From Heterobilharzia americana (lineage: Eukaryota > Platyhelminthes > Trematoda > Strigeidida > Schistosomatidae), in the NCBI GenBank assembly GCA_944470555.2, contig OX104127.1:44505934-44569933 (forward strand): DNA of 64,000 nucleotides, read 5' to 3'. The position numbers were made by a program, and so were the translations under genes. Below, piece after piece: positions 1 through 12,680 of the stretch. Under the pieces are notes generated by a model. The model had not been told where the DNA came from. It made no database searches and saw only the letters and a program-made list of their open reading frames with translations. Positions within the stretch are counted from its first letter, which is position 1; each line of letters begins with the position of its first letter.

Positions 1-1399
1 AGGGCAGCGAAATCGGGACTTCAGGTGGGCGTAGAGAAGACACAGGTGATGAAGATACCCAACCAACAACAGCATCAACAACAAGCATCAATCACCATTA
101 ACGGGAGAAATCTAAAGGAAGTAGGCTCTTTCACCTACCTACCTACCTACCTACCTACCTACCTACCTACCTACCTACCTACCTACCTACCTACCTACCT
201 ACCTACCTACCTACCTACCTACCTACCTACCTACCTACCTACCTACCTACCTACCTACCTACCTACCTACCTACCTACCTACCTACCTACCTACCTACCT
301 ACCTACCTACCTACCTACCTACCTACCTACCTACCTACCTACCTACCTACCTACCTACCTACCTACCTACCTACCTACCTACCTACCTACCTACCTACCT
401 ACCTACCTACCTACCTACCTACCTACCTACCTACCTACCTACCTACCTACCTACCTACCTACCTACCTACCTACCTACCTACCTACCTACCTACCTACCT
501 ACCTACCTACCTACCCACCTACCTAGCTACCCACATAGCTACCTACCTACCCACTCACCTATCTACCTACCCACCCACCCACCTACCCACCTACCTACCC
601 TCCCACCTACCTACCTACCTACCCACCTACCTACCTACCTACCTACCTACCTGCCTACCTACCTGCCTACCTACCTGCCCACCTACCCACCTACCCACCT
701 ACCCAGGTACCTAGACAGGGCAGCATCGTTTCAGCTACAGGCGGCGCAGGCACAGATGAGGACGTCAAAACCAGGGTGGGAAAGACAGCAAGACACGCCT
801 TCCTGCATTAATTTGAAATCAGTATGGAGATCTATTGCAATGCACTCCACTCCACTGAGCATAAAGCGTGAACAACATCCGGATTTTCAACACCAATGCC
901 AGTCAAGTTGGTGCTACTATATGGTTGAGAAACTTGGTGTGCCACGAAAAGCATTTCCAACTAACTGCAGGCATTCATCAACAGCTGTCGTCTACGCTGG
1001 CTCGATACTGAAGATCAGGTGGTCAGAAAGAAGAAGCCACAAGGAACTCTAGCTGGCCCCGTAACGAACCAACCAAGAACCTATCACCCAACAAATATGC
1101 AGCAGAAGAAAGTGGGGATGAGATGGATTGGATTGGGCATACACTGAGAAGGCCGATTGGGGACATAACGTGTCAGGCCAGGTCAGGCCAGACCGTCGAG
1201 TAGAATCCAAATGGGAAACGACGAGTTGGGCGTCCGAGGCGAGGTTGACATGGAGGAGATCATGTGAGAAAGAAATGAAAGATTGTGTGCAGTGTTGGAG
1301 CTAGGTTGAAAAGACTGCAGAGAAGAGAGTGCAATGGAGAGGTACTACTGAAGCCTTATGTTCTGCTACGGAACCCAAGGGATAAATAATAATAATAAA
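1..1399 (+). mobile_element. RTE-clade retrotransposon, 3' part, copy A (pseudogene)
   Basis: This is the C-terminal end of a non-LTR retrotransposon reverse transcriptase, entered from the left window edge. Residues read KTQVMKIPN, then [17 protein letters not shown], then after a microsatellite TDEDVKTRVGK and VLLYG-ETW, and finally the basic C-terminus (GKRRVGRPRR, then TEALCSATEPKG) ending at TAA near 1,384. This order is that of the RT thumb and tail of the RTE clade. A short (AAT)n tail at about 1,385-1,398 follows the stop directly, as is usual for RTE elements. Several in-frame stops, frameshifts and the array inside the FTYL motif show that it is dead. The family name (SR2-like, Perere-3-like or other) cannot be decided by eye. 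The same segment recurs inverted as copy B. Confidence 0.85.
133..704 (+). repeat. (ACCT)n microsatellite inside RTE copy A
   Basis: It begins exactly at the Thr codon of the RT motif FTYL. It is perfect from 133 to about 515 (about 96 units) and then degenerate, with ACCC, GCCT and AGCT variants, to about 704. Four-base units lacking stops read as poly-YLPT in every frame, so the long ORF over it has no protein meaning. Confidence 0.98.
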
Positions 1400-1898
1400 C
1401 AATTACTTCATTTGAATAATGCTAATAATAACAGTAATAAAAGCCATTGTGGGAAACAGGCACCTGGTATTACATTACCATCTGGTTTCGACTGGTGAAC
1501 GAAGGGAATATCGAGCGTAATTTTGGTGGTGGTAGTTTATTCAACCAGTACCAAAATCTGCAATTTGACATAGTTATCCGAAAAACAGTAATATACTGTA
1601 TTTTCTTGCATTTATAAGCCCACCTGATAATGGTACATCGCTTATTCTTTATTTTACTGTTAGCTTGAAAAACGGCAGTTTCAAGCCATTTTAGAATTGC
1701 ACGGCAGTACTTGATGTGTTTAATTGACATATTTGAAAGACTAAAACAAATTAAAGGGATAGATTTGATGAAATAAATTCAGTCGAGATATTTCGGTAGC
1801 CCAAAGCTTAAGTAGGTTACCATATAAATGTGTTTACTGGGTAAAATATTCGTTTTAAATACGCTTTATTAGTGAAGAGTAAATGGAGCATGATGATT

Positions 1899-2988
1899 CC
1901 ACTGGGAACCCTTTGGTAAATAAAATTTTCCAAACTTTTGGCGAACATAAAACCGATATAGGTCGCGCAAGTCTTGTCTATGTCAGTGATGAAAGTTAAC
2001 AGAGTGATATTTAGGAGTTTTATACTTAAGATCGTTTGAGGGAATCCACTGTTGAATTTTTTATCCTGAGATTAAGGAATGCCTCTTTTCGTACATCTTG
2101 AATACACCATCGAATCGGAACTTACATGAAGTATTATTTCATACAACTCTGAATTTTAATAGCGTTTTCTTATAAGTGGTTTATTCATATCATATTATCA
2201 CATTCACACTGATAGTACCGCTCTTTCGATTTGATTGCTGAAATTTATGTAAACCTGAGATTTCTCGTCCTTTTAGGATGTGCCAGACACTACTGAGATT
2301 AGCAAAACACTTGTAAGGATTTAAGGATTCGTTCCTGTTTCCCTGCAAAAACCAAACCTAGGCATATAAATAGAATGAATTTCAACAGAAAAGGTATAAT
2401 ATTTTCGCAATGTACACACCGAAATAACGGTCATAAAACAGATCAGTAAATAGCATAAAGCAGGCTGTATATTATCAGGTGAACATTTATTTACTTCAGA
2501 CAGTCAGAAAAGACTTCCAGGTGCCTGCTGTGTACCATCGTTCAGTTTCAGTACTTGTTAAATCCTTTAGCAGCGGGTGAGAAAGCCAGCACTCAAACTT
2601 AATCTTTCTGTAGGAAAGTGTAGAAGTTAATGAGGACGATTAGACTAGTATATTTAAGCAAATCATTGAATTATTAGGTTTGTGAATTCTTTGTATGTAC
2701 GTGTTAATACCGAAAAGCATCTTGATCTCCTTTTTTGTTATGCGAAATTTCTGAGTGTAACTATGTACTTTTAAGATAATATCAACTCTCCAAATTATTG
2801 ATGTCTTTGGTTCCTTTGTAGAACTGGTTGACTTACATAAAAAAGCGTATCCACACTAGGATTGTGTAGAGCAAAGAAAATCATCTGATGCGAATTCCAG
2901 TGTTTTACTATCCACGCCATGATGATAACTCAAAGAATAACCAGCTTCTATATATCAGTATTTAAACTGGGTGATAATTTAAGGTAAA
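1899..2988. other. No recognisable feature
   Basis: AT-rich sequence without a coding frame, RNA gene or repeat that I can support. Confidence 0.5.
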
Positions 2989-2997
2989 ATGAAGATT

Positions 2998-3072
2998 TTG
3001 ACCACGGCAGGATTCGAAACGGAGATCACTGGGCTCTATGTTTCAGCGCTCTACCAACTGAGCTACGAGGCC
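2998..3072 (-). mobile_element. tRNA-like SINE head
   Basis: On the minus strand the sequence reads as a tRNA-like body: CTCGTAGCTCAGTTGGTAGAGC (a pol III A-box) and, some 45 bases on, GTTTCGAATCCTG (a B-box). The acceptor-stem ends do not pair, so it is a SINE head and not a functional tRNA. It faces a plus-strand copy of the same family at 3,340; the intervening DNA carries the family's body sequence. Confidence 0.75.
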
Positions 3073-3339
3073 CAACTGCTGAGCAGATTTTTATTTTACT
3101 TTGATCACTACCTAGTATTAATACAAGCCTGCCAAACCATGCCCATCTCAAACAGCCAAAATGATAACCAATATGATGCTACCCCTCTATAATTTAGTTA
3201 AATTTGGATTGCGATGAGAAGTCTTGACTCGGGCAGTCAGTATGAATACGATCAAGTGGTAGTAACGCATTACAGATGCAGATGGGAGCGGGGCAAAACT
3301 GTTGGTGGCTGAAGTGAAATAAAAATATGTTGGGCAGTT

Positions 3340-3414
3340 GGACCTCGTAGCTTAGTGTGTAGAGCATTGGGTTAGGAACCCGGTGGTTGCTGGTTCGAGT
3401 CTAACCGCGGCCCA
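3340..3414 (+). mobile_element. tRNA-like SINE head
   Basis: Plus-strand member of the same family: A-box-like AGCTTAGTGTGTAGAGC, an anticodon-arm-like GGG...CCC hairpin, and B-box GGTTCGAGTCTAA. The 5' GGACCTC and 3' GCGGCCC ends do not form an acceptor stem. It lies 270 bp from an inverted partner head at 2,998-3,072, giving a palindromic SINE pair. Confidence 0.75.
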
Positions 3415-3961
3415 AATTTTCATTCCACCTTCACTCATTGCCTATTTTCAGTTATCTCAGATAGGCAAAATGATACTCTATAAATATGATAATTCAGATA
3501 AACCAACTTTAAATTGTGCTTTTAAGACCTGCTTTTTAAAACGATTGACAATCAGGTATGTCATCAAATTTACAAACTAAAGTGAAATCTGAACGAAGCA
3601 AGAAGAAGAAGACTAGTGGCAGAATTCGCAAGCATATATTTTATAGGTTCTACTGAATTACTTCATAACACCAAAGAAGTACAGTGTTTACGATGAAAAC
3701 AAGACATATCACACAATTTCATAAATTGACATGAATGTTTCACCTAAAATAGATAACAACTATATAGGCTGATCGAAATTGATAAGATTTGATAGAGTTG
3801 TTAAGACTACTCAAAAGTCAACTAGTATACAGTTTCTTTTCAAAGTTCTAGAGTGATCTTATCAATATTTATGATCCTGCTTTCCTTTTACTTTTTAAAT
3901 CACAAGTGCTCCTTTTTATCTCCTATACACAGGTGGGCTTGACAGTGTGAACTAATGACTA

Positions 3962-4110
3962 TTATTATTTACTTGGTTGTGGCTTGAAGAGGAATCCAGG
4001 AAGAGCGCTTCCTCCCATTCGGGACTCGTCAGTTGGATGTATCTGCGCTCGGTGAGTGGTGTTGTTCCCAATGCCACTCGAACTTCGTACCCATCGCTTA
4101 CAAGTATATC
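3962..4110 (-). mobile_element. Smα-like hammerhead SINE, truncated
   Basis: Minus strand: B-box-like GTTCGAG, then a hammerhead block (about 3,991-4,044) with an intact CTGACGA core and GTCCC stem-II strand. The second core strand is mutated (GGAC-GAAAC has become GGAG-GAAGC), so self-cleavage is unlikely. The end reads AGCCACAACCAAGTAAAT followed by AT-rich DNA, the same end seen in the copy at 58.3 kb. The upstream A-box part is missing or diverged. Confidence 0.7.
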
Positions 4111-4379
4111 AACAAATAGAAATCCTAACTGTTGGATGAAACTAAATTTAGGTTTGAAAGGTAGTACAGAGATTTATACAGTTATAAGTGTAAATATGAT
4201 GTTCAGAAATGAAATATTTCCTTTCGCGCCATGGTGATTACGGTCAGATTTTCTGATAAAATTAATCCATCATCGATGGCAAAGATAGAGCACTGACTGT
4301 GACCTTCAATTTTACGGTATACATATATGCGTCTCATTAAAATAAGTGAAAAACTTGTGCACTGTGGTAGAATGTAGTT

Positions 4380-4491
4380 CCATATTAGATTTGTTTATTT
4401 GATATAAAGCGCACAGTGATACAGTATTATTTAATTAATAATAATACTGTATCACTGTGCGCTTTATATCAAATAAACAAATCTAATATGG
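4380..4491. repeat. Perfect 52-bp-arm hairpin made of two PLE-terminus copies
   Basis: 4,380-4,431 and 4,440-4,491 are perfect reverse complements separated by an 8-base AT spacer. The arm sequence (CCATATTAGATTTG... CACAGTG...) recurs at 20,260-20,300 and, diverged, in the PLE tails at 38.5 kb and 49.9 kb. This is therefore two PLE-terminus fragments joined head to head. The leftward copy continues to about 4,345 with the tail motif near AAACTTGTGCAC. Confidence 0.9.
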
Positions 4492-4912
4492 AGTCTCATT
4501 AAAGTCTTGATACTATGTGATCACTTTTCAAAAATAGCATACAACTGCCTGTAGGATCATAAGTGCGATAAAATTTAAAACCACTATACACACTTTGATT
4601 TTAGAAAGTATAATTCAAGCAAGAATAGGAGAAACATTTAGGCCTACCATGTAGAAGTTGACAAATCTTACATCATTTCAAGCTGGTAATCATTACTGAC
4701 TGACATTAGTTGGAGAACCACTGAAGAAATTGTTATGTGCTATGGCCGCTAGCGATGCACGGATATTGAGTGTCAGCCAACAACGTCCAACAAATTCCTA
4801 GTTGATTCCTGACCTGAATAATTAATAGGGAAGACACGATGGACGCGTAGTAACGTTTCGAAAGACCGAGGACCAAAGCAAAAGAAAATAAAGCTAATAA
4901 GACCTGAGAGAA

Positions 4913-4956
4913 CTAGACAGGTATTTTGTCCCATCGTGGGACTCCTCAGTACTGAG
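4913..4956 (-). ncRNA. Hammerhead-like relic (CTGAGGA class)
   Basis: The minus strand has core CTGAGGA, a 5-bp stem II (GTCCC/GGGAC) and a downstream GTC, but AAAA stands where GAAA is required. The G at this core position (G12) is thought to act as general base in hammerhead cleavage, so the copy is probably inactive. It belongs to the same class as the SINE hammerheads near 30 kb. Confidence 0.55.
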
Positions 4957-4969
4957 AAAATTGTCTTAC

Positions 4970-7810
4970 AGTATTGACAACAGTTTATACTTTTTTTCAG
5001 TGATTAAACCACACACAATACCTTCAAGTAGTAAAAATGTTTCAGTGAATTAGTTTGCGCTCATTTTCTATGCGAAGTTCAATATAATTTTAAAAGTTTT
5101 CTCCATTAATCATTTGTGTATCCCTGACAAGGTCTATATATATGAGATTATGTGGCTGTCAGTTTAGTATGACGATTACCACGAAAAAGGTCAACTTATT
5201 TAGCTAGTTATATGTTTATTTCTCGTTCAGATTAAAGTTATCTTGTAGAATTTGAAAGTTAAGTCAACCACTGTAACACAAAACCCAACGGCTTTAAAGG
5301 AAAACTTGATCTAATTAAACATTTGTATGACCTAGTTACTTCACTATAAAACTTTAATTAATCGTGAAACAGAAATTATTTCGGTAAGATGAAGCAAAGC
5401 TGCTTCAGCAAAAATCTATTCATAACAAAATATTGGTGCAATTTCTTGGAAATGTATTCGGTTTCTAAAGCAACTGGATCCAATTCATAAGCTGAAGTTA
5501 AGAAGACCTCAACGTAACTTCGTCCCAAAATGCTTGAAAGCTTAATGAAGGTGATATATAACTGTAATAGATATAACAGTCTAGATGTATCCAATTCACT
5601 AATGCTTGTTCAGCTTAATGTATTACTTCTTTATTAAATTGGCAGTCCTGTCAGTGGTGACGAAAACCCAAATACAGTAATCAGTTCGAGTGAAGTTTAC
5701 TCGGCGTTTTGGGTAAATAATCAATTTAACAAAGATTTCATTACAAAAAAACATAATCAAATGCCTGTTTGAAGTTAAGTTTAGGAAAGCATCTACGAGA
5801 CGTATTGCAGTAACTGACGGTAAGTATCAAAGTTCTTCTTAAAAGTCGTTTGTGCACTTCAGAACAACTTTACCATAGTTACAATATAAGGAATCGTTAT
5901 TAATTATTGGTTCTCAACCATCACTTTACTTAAGACATTTTTTTGCAGGTAAAGTCAGAAAGTAGGGATGTCAAGACCTGTTATAACTTATCTCTCCTTT
6001 TTACGAACAAAATATGCACAAGGAAACTCATTTAACTTTTAGACTAGACCAGTACCACTTCAGTGAATATCATCAAAGTTGTCTTGATTCCATGAAAACA
6101 TTACTGATGATCACTATGCATTAGTGTTATGAAATACTGAACCTGATGGTTAATTGTACAATAAGAGAAATGCATTTATAAAAGTGGATTGAAGTAGAAA
6201 GGTAGGTTTCTAAACTTTCATGGCTTTGTGGATGCCGATTCTGTAGATATTAGATTTGATTAAGCTGTTCATACATGCATAAAAAGTAAGCAGGCTAGTT
6301 GAAGAATTCAAGGTGATGATGTAAATTGTTAATAGATGGTTGTATATGTAGTTGGATGTGGATGGGCAATACAAGAAATAGTAAGAGTTAGAAGTTTAAT
6401 TGGTATGTGGATACTTTTGCGACATCTGAATATGATTGACGCTTTTTACACGTTATATTTGGATAAGTTTTGTCCCATCAAGGTACGTTTCCCACGAGGT
6501 TGTAGAGTGCCATAACCTTTCCTCTTTGTTTCACTGAGATTTTAGAAACGTATTTAATTTTGAACACAGTTCCCCACTGCCCAGTTTATTCAATACTATC
6601 AAAAGAAACTTTGGTGTTGATACCTTCAGAGTCATTATTAACCGTATAAGTTTAAGCAGCTACAATTCATTCAGTGGTTGGATTTTCCCTTTCCGTTGTT
6701 TACACTGGGATCTTATACTGATATGTCTGTGTTAAACCACTAAAGCACTAACTTTACAAAGTACTTGACGGGCTTCATCATCAACCTATGGGTACACAGA
6801 TATTTTACTAATTTGGAAACACTTAGTGAACATGTAAGCAATCTGGATAATTTAACGGAATAACAATTTTTCACAGAACTGCATAATTCAATACTGCTTG
6901 TTACCACCAAAATCTAGACAAAGGAGAGAGGATGGGAAGAAATCTCCAACAGATGGAGACAGGCCTACCAACGTGATAGTTATTCACCAGAAACATAAAT
7001 AAACATGAAATTTCACCACCGAGAAAAGGTATGGGTCTTAATTTGAGCAAAAAAAACGCTGACACACCGATTATCCAACTAGTACCGGTAAAGCTACTAG
7101 ATGAAACGGTTCCTATATTGCATTAGAAAATGAGTCATATTCTAGCAAAATCAATTTCCCACCGATGAAAATTACTAAAACGGAATACTTAGCCAGTCAA
7201 ACTTTACGAAAGGATAAAATGGTTGTGAAACAACCAGAGGAAATTAAATAGTTACTATGAGCATAAGTAATTATGACCATTATGTACTTTAACCTACAGC
7301 AAACTCCTAGGAAAAAATTGGTTGAAACAAGTGTCGGAAAATGATTAATCAGATTAATACAAACACAGGTCAATTGTTACGAGAGATGGAACCTGATATC
7401 AGGGAACGCTTACGGTTTACTCAATACATCCTACACTATGCACACCACCATCATGTTTCTATAGGTTACTGAAAAATTTATAAATAGGATATTCCGTTAA
7501 AAGCCATACTGGATCATAAAATACTGAAAAAAATGAACACACCAAAGCTGAGTTCTCAGTACATCACAAGTCACTTACTGTAAATTTTAAAAATTATTCT
7601 TCTGGAAACCGATAAAGTTATCACAGTTAAATTGGGGAGTAGAAAAGCTGTATTTGGAAAGAGATCATACGTATACCTTCCCCTCTCTGACTTTCTATCA
7701 AAATAACTTTACGTAGTTGGTTGTTATGGTAACTACACAAAGCTACAAGTATTTTTAATGTTAAGCTTTTTAAATATTTCCTTCTTTTAACGTAGTTTTG
7801 ATTTTATCAT
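4970..7810. other. No recognisable feature
   Basis: AT-rich DNA with scattered short frames only; nothing resembles a conserved domain, RNA gene or known repeat by eye. Confidence 0.5.
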
Positions 7811-8235
7811 TTTAATACTGGATGATGATTGAAGATGGAATGAGAATTCAGGCCTCTGTGGGATTCAAACTAGCGACTACCGAGTTTCCGACTTGATACT
7901 CTACCAACTAAGCTACAAGTCTCGAGAGTTGCATTTCACTTCGATCATCAAGGGTTTTGTCTGACTACCATGTGAACTCATGATGCATTACTACCACTTG
8001 GTCATACTCACACTGGCTGCCTGGTCAGGGCTTTTCATCCCAATCCCAAGCAAACTCAATTAGAAAGGAGGAAGATCATACTGGTTATCATTTTGGCTAT
8101 CTGAGATGGCCATGGTTTGTAGGGCTTGCATTGATACTGGGTGATGATTAGAGATGAAATGAAAATTTCGACCATGATGGGTTTTGAACCAGCGACTACC
8201 GGGTTTCCGGCTCGCTGAGCTATCCTAATAGTTGG
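7811..8235 (-). mobile_element. Tandem pair of tRNA-like SINE units
   Basis: Two minus-strand copies of the CTCGTAGCTCA family stand in tandem: tRNA-like heads at about 7,850-7,925 and 8,167-8,225. Each is followed on the plus strand side by the same motif (TTRATACTGGRTGATGATT), at 7,812 and 8,131, giving a period of about 319 bp. The second head is the more decayed one. A tandem rather than dispersed arrangement suggests insertion of a dimer or local duplication. Confidence 0.7.
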
Positions 8236-8289
8236 TAGATAGTTTGACATGCCTTCATCCTCAGTTCCCATTCCAGTATTCTCTTCCAC

Positions 8290-10510
8290 TTTCTAGTAGT
8301 CAGTAATCGGTAATTGGCTACATCTGTTGATCCTTTTTATTGACTAATTACCCATTATGTTGTACAGTAAAACCGTTACTTAACTATTGTCTCAGAATTA
8401 GTTGATTGTGTAGACAAGTTTCACTGGATACATGCTTATTCCCCGGTCCAAAATATTATATGTGATAAGCACAGCTTGATGAAACTTGATGAAAACTATA
8501 TACTCTCTGGACCATTCATTTTCAATCATATCTTGGGTATTTGTGCTTATTTACTTTCTTGTTTGGTGCAGTAATTATACATAAGACATATTCAGTTGGA
8601 GAGTTGTATGGTTTTTATAGCCTTTTGTAGTCAGTGTGTTGAAGGGGGGGGGGGGAGGGTGTGCGCGGTCATCCTAGCATTAATTCTATGAAATTCAAGC
8701 AGCTTTTCCACCTCCTGTTCCTAAGGTATTACTACTGACTTCCTGCTGAGGCTAAAGCATTTCTTCAGATTTCACCTGGTTATTGCCATTACTATTTGGA
8801 AAGTAAACGGTGCTTAATAGAATGAAGCAAGGTTGCCTATCCGCACTGCCAATCTAAAATATTGCAAAGGGATAGTTACGTTTCTCTGAGGTTTCCATTG
8901 GTAGATGAATCAAGTGGAATGAGATAAGTCCAATGGTCAAAACGTATTTGGGATGTTTGTTCACTTCCTTATTCAGATGCACCCAATAGGATGTATCCTT
9001 TAAAGCTGAAAATTTAAGCGCAAAACTCCTAGTATATTCATATTTCAACTTCTGTTTCTATATTGTATTTTCTTTTCTAAGCCTCATTTCTAACAATAGT
9101 TACAAGGATTATCAAATGAACTTCAAATATGTATAATCCGGCTCGTATCTTGTTGATGAATATGCCTTTGTGGCAGTATTGTTCGCAAATAAGTAGCTGA
9201 TGGCTGACTACATGCTGTTTATTTACCAAAATGATTTCCATTACGATGAATATTAAACGATTGGGAATATTCAGAGTCTGTTTAGCGAGAAATTTTTTAA
9301 AATCTTACATGCAAACTTCAAGTTAATGATGGGTTTCAGGAGTACAACCAATTATCCTTCTTATCGTATATTATGTTTACAGAAGGCTGATTATTTTCAT
9401 CAACATCTTTAATGATATAATGACATTTCAATTAACTGAAAATATTACCTCATTATATACCGTATATAGTAGATTCCATTTAGCCTTCCAATAGCATTTT
9501 GTGGTCCGTTGTGGTGGGATAAATCAGTAAAGGTTAAAGATATGTGCATCCGTAATCTGAAAGCAAATCATCCAGGAAGAAATGAATGATAATTATTCGA
9601 AAACTGAAAGTCTACAGTCATGATAGTGAGTATTCCACTAGGGGGGGGGGAGGAGAGAGATTAATCAATACTTGCTTAGAAATTCGGTGAGAAATGCTTG
9701 TAAGATAAATAACCATTAGCCCGATTTATTTTGTGTTCAACAAGCTCTCTACACCCCTTCTTTTTACTCTTTGTATGACTATAAAGAAGAACAAAGCCAT
9801 AAACATTTGTGTTTAGTTTTCACACCAAATTAAAGAGCATTGGTAAGATCTATCAAAAATTGGGGTGGTTCTCTGAACTGTACTGACATCACATAATATA
9901 CTAAAGTTGGAACCTTCATTTTCTAAATATGCACGTAGAAGAATAACCAGTAATAATGATTAGTGTTCCAGAAGCTAAGACATTTATATTACTCTGCTTC
10001 ATAATAGTTTTTGTTTTGTATAGTGTTTAGAATGGGCGAAATTGTACAAGTGTCCATCTCCACAATACTAAGACTACCATTAGCAAGCCAACTGTGAACC
10101 ACACTTAGTGTGACGGGACTGAAGGTACCACCCGTTCTGCATAAAAGGAAATAAGTACAATGATTTCACTCCTATGACTTATTTTTTTTGGGTACTTGAG
10201 TCCTTGAAACAGTAGGCAGAATTTAGGTGAGCAGCTTAACTTCGTAGATCTTTATACAACAACTTGTAACTTCAAACGATAACTGAACTACAGTTAGTCA
10301 AATTGTACAGATACTTCCAGTAATTCATAGTCACTGGTACACAGTTACTATCATTTCTAACAACTATGTGTGCCATAAAAATCAAAAATTAACTTTTACT
10401 CCCTCTCCTTATTTCATCCAAGTATTTAGCGAATATTATAACCCTCAGCTGTTACAAATGTTGGTAAATATTTTCTGCTTGAACAGTTGTGCTAACGTGA
10501 ATTATTACTA
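8290..10510. other. No gene; two poly-G tracts
   Basis: No supported gene or repeat apart from homopolymer G runs at 8,644-8,655 and 9,641-9,650, which are unusual in this AT-rich background. Confidence 0.5.
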
Positions 10511-12388
10511 AATCATCATGCTCCATTTACTCTTCACTAATAAAGCGTATTTAAAACGAATATTTTACCCAGTAAACACATTTATATGGTAACCTACTTA
10601 AGCTTTGGGCTACCGAAATATCTCGACTGAATTTATTTCATCAAATCTATCCCTTTAATTTGTTTTAGTCTTTCAAATATGTCAATTAAACACATCAAGT
10701 ACTGCCGTGCAATTCTAAAATGGCTTGAAACTGCCGTTTTTCAAGCTAACAGTAAAATAAAGAATAAGCGATGTACCATTATCAGGTGGGCTTATAAATG
10801 CAAGAAAATACAGTATATTACTGTTTTTCGGATAACTATGTCAAATTGCAGATTTTGGTACTGGTTGAATAAACTACCACCACCAAAATTACGCTCGATA
10901 TTCCCTTCGTTCACCAGTCGAAACCAGATGGTAATGTAATACCAGGTGCCTGTTTCCCACAATGGCTTTTATTACTGTTATTATTAGCATTATTCAAATG
11001 AAGTAATTGTTTATTATTATTATTTATCCCTTGGGTTCCGTAGCAGAACATAAGGCTTCAGTAGTACCTCTCCATTGCACTCTCTTCTCTGCAGTCTTTT
11101 CAACCTAGCTCCAACACTGCACACAATCTTTCATTTCTTTCTCACATGATCTCCTCCATGTCAACCTCGCCTCGGACGCCCAACTCGTCGTTTCCCATTT
11201 GGATTCTACTCGACGGTCTGGCCTGACCTGGCCTGACACGTTATGTCCCCAATCGGCCTTCTCAGTGTATGCCCAATCCAATCCATCTCATCCCCACTTT
11301 CTTCTGCTGCATATTTGTTGGGTGATAGGTTCTTGGTTGGTTCGTTACGGGGCCAGCTAGAGTTCCTTGTGGCTTCTTCTTTCTGACCACCTGATCTTCA
11401 GTATCGAGCCAGCGTAGACGACAGCTGTTGATGAATGCCTGCAGTTAGTTGGAAATGCTTTTCGTGGCACACCAAGTTTCTCAACCATATAGTAGCACCA
11501 ACTTGACTGGCATTGGTGTTGAAAATCCGGATGTTGTTCACGCTTTATGCTCAGTGGAGTGGAGTGCATTGCAATAGATCTCCATACTGATTTCAAATTA
11601 ATGCAGGAAGGCGTGTCTTGCTGTCTTTCCCACCCTGGTTTTGACGTCCTCATCTGTGCCTGCGCCGCCTGTAGCTGAAACGATGCTGCCCTGTCTAGGT
11701 ACCTGGGTAGGTGGGTAGGTGGGTAGGTGGGCAGGTAGGTAGGCAGGTAGGTAGGCAGGTAGGTAGGTAGGTAGGTAGGTAGGTGGGTAGGTAGGTAGGT
11801 AGGTGGGAGGGTAGGTAGGTGGGTAGGTGGGTGGGTGGGTAGGTAGATAGGTGAGTGGGTAGGTAGGTAGCTATGTGGGTAGCTAGGTAGGTGGGTAGGT
11901 AGGTAGGTAGGTAGGTAGGTAGGTAGGTAGGTAGGTAGGTAGGTAGGTAGGTAGGTAGGTAGGTAGGTAGGTAGGTAGGTAGGTAGGTAGGTAGGTAGGT
12001 AGGTAGGTAGGTAGGTAGGTAGGTAGGTAGGTAGGTAGGTAGGTAGGTAGGTAGGTAGGTAGGTAGGTAGGTAGGTAGGTAGGTAGGTAGGTAGGTAGGT
12101 AGGTAGGTAGGTAGGTAGGTAGGTAGGTAGGTAGGTAGGTAGGTAGGTAGGTAGGTAGGTAGGTAGGTAGGTAGGTAGGTAGGTAGGTAGGTAGGTAGGT
12201 AGGTAGGTAGGTAGGTAGGTAGGTAGGTAGGTAGGTAGGTAGGTAGGTAGGTAGGTGAAAGAGCCTACTTCCTTTAGATTTCTCCCGTTAATGGTGATTG
12301 ATGCTTGTTGTTGATGCTGTTGTTGGTTGGGTATCTTCATCACCTGTGTCTTCTCTACGCCCACCTGAAGTCCCGATTTCGCTGCCCT
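10511..12388 (-). repeat. Right arm of 1.88-kb inverted repeat
   Basis: Reverse complement of 1-1,898 with no substitution noticed by eye and an array shorter by about five units. The arm boundary is sharp at 10,511, where AATCATCATGCTCC starts the match. Confidence 0.95.
11705..12256 (-). repeat. (ACCT)n array in RTE copy B
   Basis: Read as AGGT on the plus strand. It is degenerate from 11,705 to 11,894, with the same variant pattern as copy A, and perfect from 11,895 to 12,256 (about 90 units). It ends at the Thr codon of FTYL. Confidence 0.98.
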
Positions 12389-12540
12389 GCCTTGCCTCGC
12401 CTCGCCTCACCTCGTCTCTTCTGTCAACTTGTTAGTTTTCGCCTGTACATCTTCGAATTTGTACCACAAGACATTAGACATAAATCATCATCGTTGGCGA
12501 AATCCAAATACTCTTCTGGGGTCTTTTCATCGGTCCAGAT

Positions 12541-12680
<140 letters not shown>

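Larger units (their letters stand above)
1..1898 (+). repeat. Left arm of 1.88-kb inverted repeat
   Basis: Positions 1-1,898 match the reverse complement of 10,511-12,388. The match covers RTE copy A and also about 500 bp of unrelated flank beyond the AAT tail (1,400-1,898). A length difference of 20 bp is explained by the ACCT array. Since non-element flank is included, this is a duplicated and inverted genomic segment rather than two independent insertions. An 86-codon frame at 1,470-1,730 (minus) is present identically in both arms but resembles nothing I recognise. Confidence 0.95.

Noticed and set aside
25..714. Long frames encoding poly-LPTY proteins at 25-714, 11,357-12,364 and 33,359-34,357
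   Set aside because: They are stop-free readings of the ACCT arrays inside dead RTE copies; no protein is implied outside the RT remnants.
1470..1730. Identical 86-codon frames at 1,470-1,730 and 10,679-10,939
   Set aside because: Duplicated only because they lie in the inverted repeat arms; no domain or independent evidence of coding.
3340..3414. Possible functional tRNA genes at the tRNA-like heads
   Set aside because: Acceptor ends do not pair and the units are embedded in repeated SINE bodies.
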